Source: Undibacterium sp. (lineage in GTDB: Bacteria; Pseudomonadota; Gammaproteobacteria; Burkholderiales; Burkholderiaceae_D). From it: DNA of 6,623 nucleotides. The translations under genes were made by a program, and so were the position numbers. Of this stretch, positions 6,004-6,623 are shown one piece after another. The stretch spans positions 1 through 6,623 of the forward strand of contig JAIELM010000306.1 in NCBI GenBank assembly GCA_019752975.1. The letters run 5' to 3'. Numbering within the stretch: the first letter of the stretch is position 1; each line of letters begins with the position of its first letter. A model generated the notes under the pieces. The model saw only the letters and a program-made list of their open reading frames with translations. It was not told the DNA's origin and did no database searches.

Positions 6004-6300
6004 CCACCAGCATCACGTATCACTGACATGCACGTCTGTCCCATGGTAACCCCAGCGCTGCCACCAATTCCTCACGTAGGTGGCCCTATTTCTGGGCCCT
6101 GCGTACCGAACGTATTAATCGGCAGCTTACCTGCGGCTGTGGTCGGTGATATGTGTGTCTGCGTCGGGCCACCTGACAGCATCGTCAAAGGTAGCGCAAC
6201 CGTGTTAATCAGCAACCGCCCCGCCGCACGCATGGGAGACACCACCGCGCATGGAGGAAGTCTGGTTTTTGGTTTGCCTACGGTCTTAATTGGAGGCTAA
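6001..6300 (+). CDS. PAAR-domain spike tip protein (Afp10/Pvc10-like)
   Basis: This 99-residue protein is a complete PAAR domain expected to cap the spike trimer as a sharp cone. It opens with ASRITDMHVCPMVTP (4-18). It then carries IPHVGGPISGPC (23-34), NVLIGSLPAAVVGDMCVCVGPPDSIVKGS (37-65), VLISNRPAARMGD (68-80), HGG (84-86) and ends with PTVLIGG (93-99). Likely zinc ligands are His11, His25, Cys52 or Cys54 and His84, following the family pattern of three His and one Cys. There is no N- or C-terminal effector extension, so it is structural only. It lies 218 nt after the spike gene and 63 nt before gp25. Its last three codons plus stop form the first unit of a 12-bp tandem repeat. Confidence 0.95.
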   Translation: MPPASRITDMHVCPMVTPALPPIPHVGGPISGPCVPNVLIGSLPAAVVGDMCVCVGPPDSIVKGSATVLISNRPAARMGDTTAHGGSLVFGLPTVLIGG

Positions 6301-6360
6301 ATTGGAGGCTAGATTGGAGACTACATTGGAAGCTATCTTAGTGATTACATTGGCAGGTAA
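6289..6360 (+). repeat. Six-unit 12-bp tandem repeat covering the PAAR stop codon
   Basis: The units are ATTGGAGGCTAA (6289-6300), ATTGGAGGCTAG (6301), ATTGGAGACTAC (6313), ATTGGAAGCTAT (6325), CTTAGTGATTAC (6337) and ATTGGCAGGTAA (6349-6360). Five are clearly related and the fifth has diverged. The first unit is the PAAR C-terminus Ile-Gly-Gly-stop. All units stay in the PAAR frame, giving stop at 6298-6300, stop again at 6310-6312, sense codons in units three to five, and stop at 6358-6360. The last unit also supplies the AGG at 6355-6357 that serves as Shine-Dalgarno for gp25. Confidence 0.85.
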
Positions 6361-6363
6361 AAG

Positions 6364-6623
6364 ATGAGTGAATCCAAATCATTCCTAGGCATAGGCTGGA
6401 GTTTTCCACCTGAATTCTCTAAGCGCGGGCGCGTCGCTATGGTCAGCGCTGAGGACGACATACGGCAAAGCTTATTGATCCTGCTCTCGACTACGCCAGG
6501 TGAGCGAGTGATGCAACCTGCTTTTGGTTGCGGCTTGAAAAGTAAGGTCTATGAAAATATTAATGAAACGAATCTGACCATTTTAAAGGACTTAATTAAA
6601 CGTGCCATTCTATTTTTTGAACC
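6364..6623 (+). CDS. gp25-like baseplate wedge protein, partial (Afp9/Pvc9-like)
   Basis: The frame is open to the right edge and 86 full codons are visible. The protein belongs to the GPW/gp25 baseplate family, which shares a fold with T6SS TssE and anchors the first sheath ring to the baseplate. Hallmarks are FLGIGWSFPPEF at 7-18, a VSAEDDIRQSLLILLSTTPGERVMQPAFGCGL block at 27-58 and the start of a following helix (NETNLTILKDLIKRAI). The initiator ATG at 6364 has AGG at 6355-6357 as a modest Shine-Dalgarno with a 6-nt spacer, contributed by the tandem repeat. Homologues run to roughly 130-150 residues, so about a third is missing. Baseplate genes of the Afp11/12 type would be expected next. 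Confidence 0.92.
   Translation, partial: MSESKSFLGIGWSFPPEFSKRGRVAMVSAEDDIRQSLLILLSTTPGERVMQPAFGCGLKSKVYENINETNLTILKDLIKRAILFFE

Noticed and set aside
328..6623. Type VI secretion system or contractile prophage as the identity of the locus
   Set aside because: VgrG, PAAR and gp25 occur in both. The single 573-aa sheath, two gp19-type tube paralogues, DUF5908 and LysM adaptor in this order are the eCIS pattern, and no TssB/TssC pair or capsid gene is seen.

Overview
The window holds part of an extracellular contractile injection system (eCIS) operon: a phage-tail-like particle related to Afp (antifeeding prophage), PVC (Photorhabdus virulence cassette) and MAC structures. Seven structural genes lie in a row on the + strand: contractile sheath, two gp19-type inner-tube proteins, a small DUF5908-type protein, a LysM-bearing tube-cap/baseplate protein (Afp7/Pvc7-like), a VgrG-like central spike (Afp8/Pvc8-like) and a PAAR spike tip (Afp10/Pvc10-like). 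An eighth, a gp25-type baseplate wedge protein (Afp9/Pvc9-like), runs off the right edge. All identifications are from recognised sequence motifs; no database search was possible.

Layout. Positions 1-237 hold the 3' end of an unrecognised reading frame that is open to the left edge. Positions 238-327 hold a long interrupted palindrome followed by eight T's, with a perfect TATAAT inside it, then the Shine-Dalgarno of the sheath gene. The sheath (328-2049) and tube 1 (2086-2544) come next. A 105-nt gap with a perfect 12-bp hairpin separates tube 1 from tube 2 (2650-3117). Tube 2, DUF5908 (3123-3305), LysM (3308-3985) and spike (3992-5782) are packed with gaps of 2-6 nt. A 218-nt non-coding gap with a REP-like hairpin and a weak promoter candidate follows. 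Last come PAAR (6001-6300), a 12-bp tandem repeat made of copies of the PAAR 3' end including its stop codon, and gp25 (6364 onward).

How the genes work together. In the established eCIS model, the tube-1 homologue polymerises into the inner tube inside the sheath. The tube-2 homologue and the LysM protein link the tube to the trimeric spike. PAAR caps the spike, and gp25 joins the spike hub to the baseplate wedges that trigger sheath contraction. The ATPase, tape measure, tail fibres, cap protein and toxin cargo genes are not in this window and would be expected to one or both sides.

Organism. Intermediate GC content, strong Shine-Dalgarno sites and a hairpin resembling the TTCCCGC...GCGGGAA dispersed palindromes of beta/gammaproteobacteria suggest a Gram-negative proteobacterium. 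This is a low-confidence inference. The core genes belong to known families. The unusual parts are the lysine/alanine/glutamate-rich insertion in the sheath, the non-coding palindromes at gene boundaries, and the small tandem duplications, two of which copy a stop codon.
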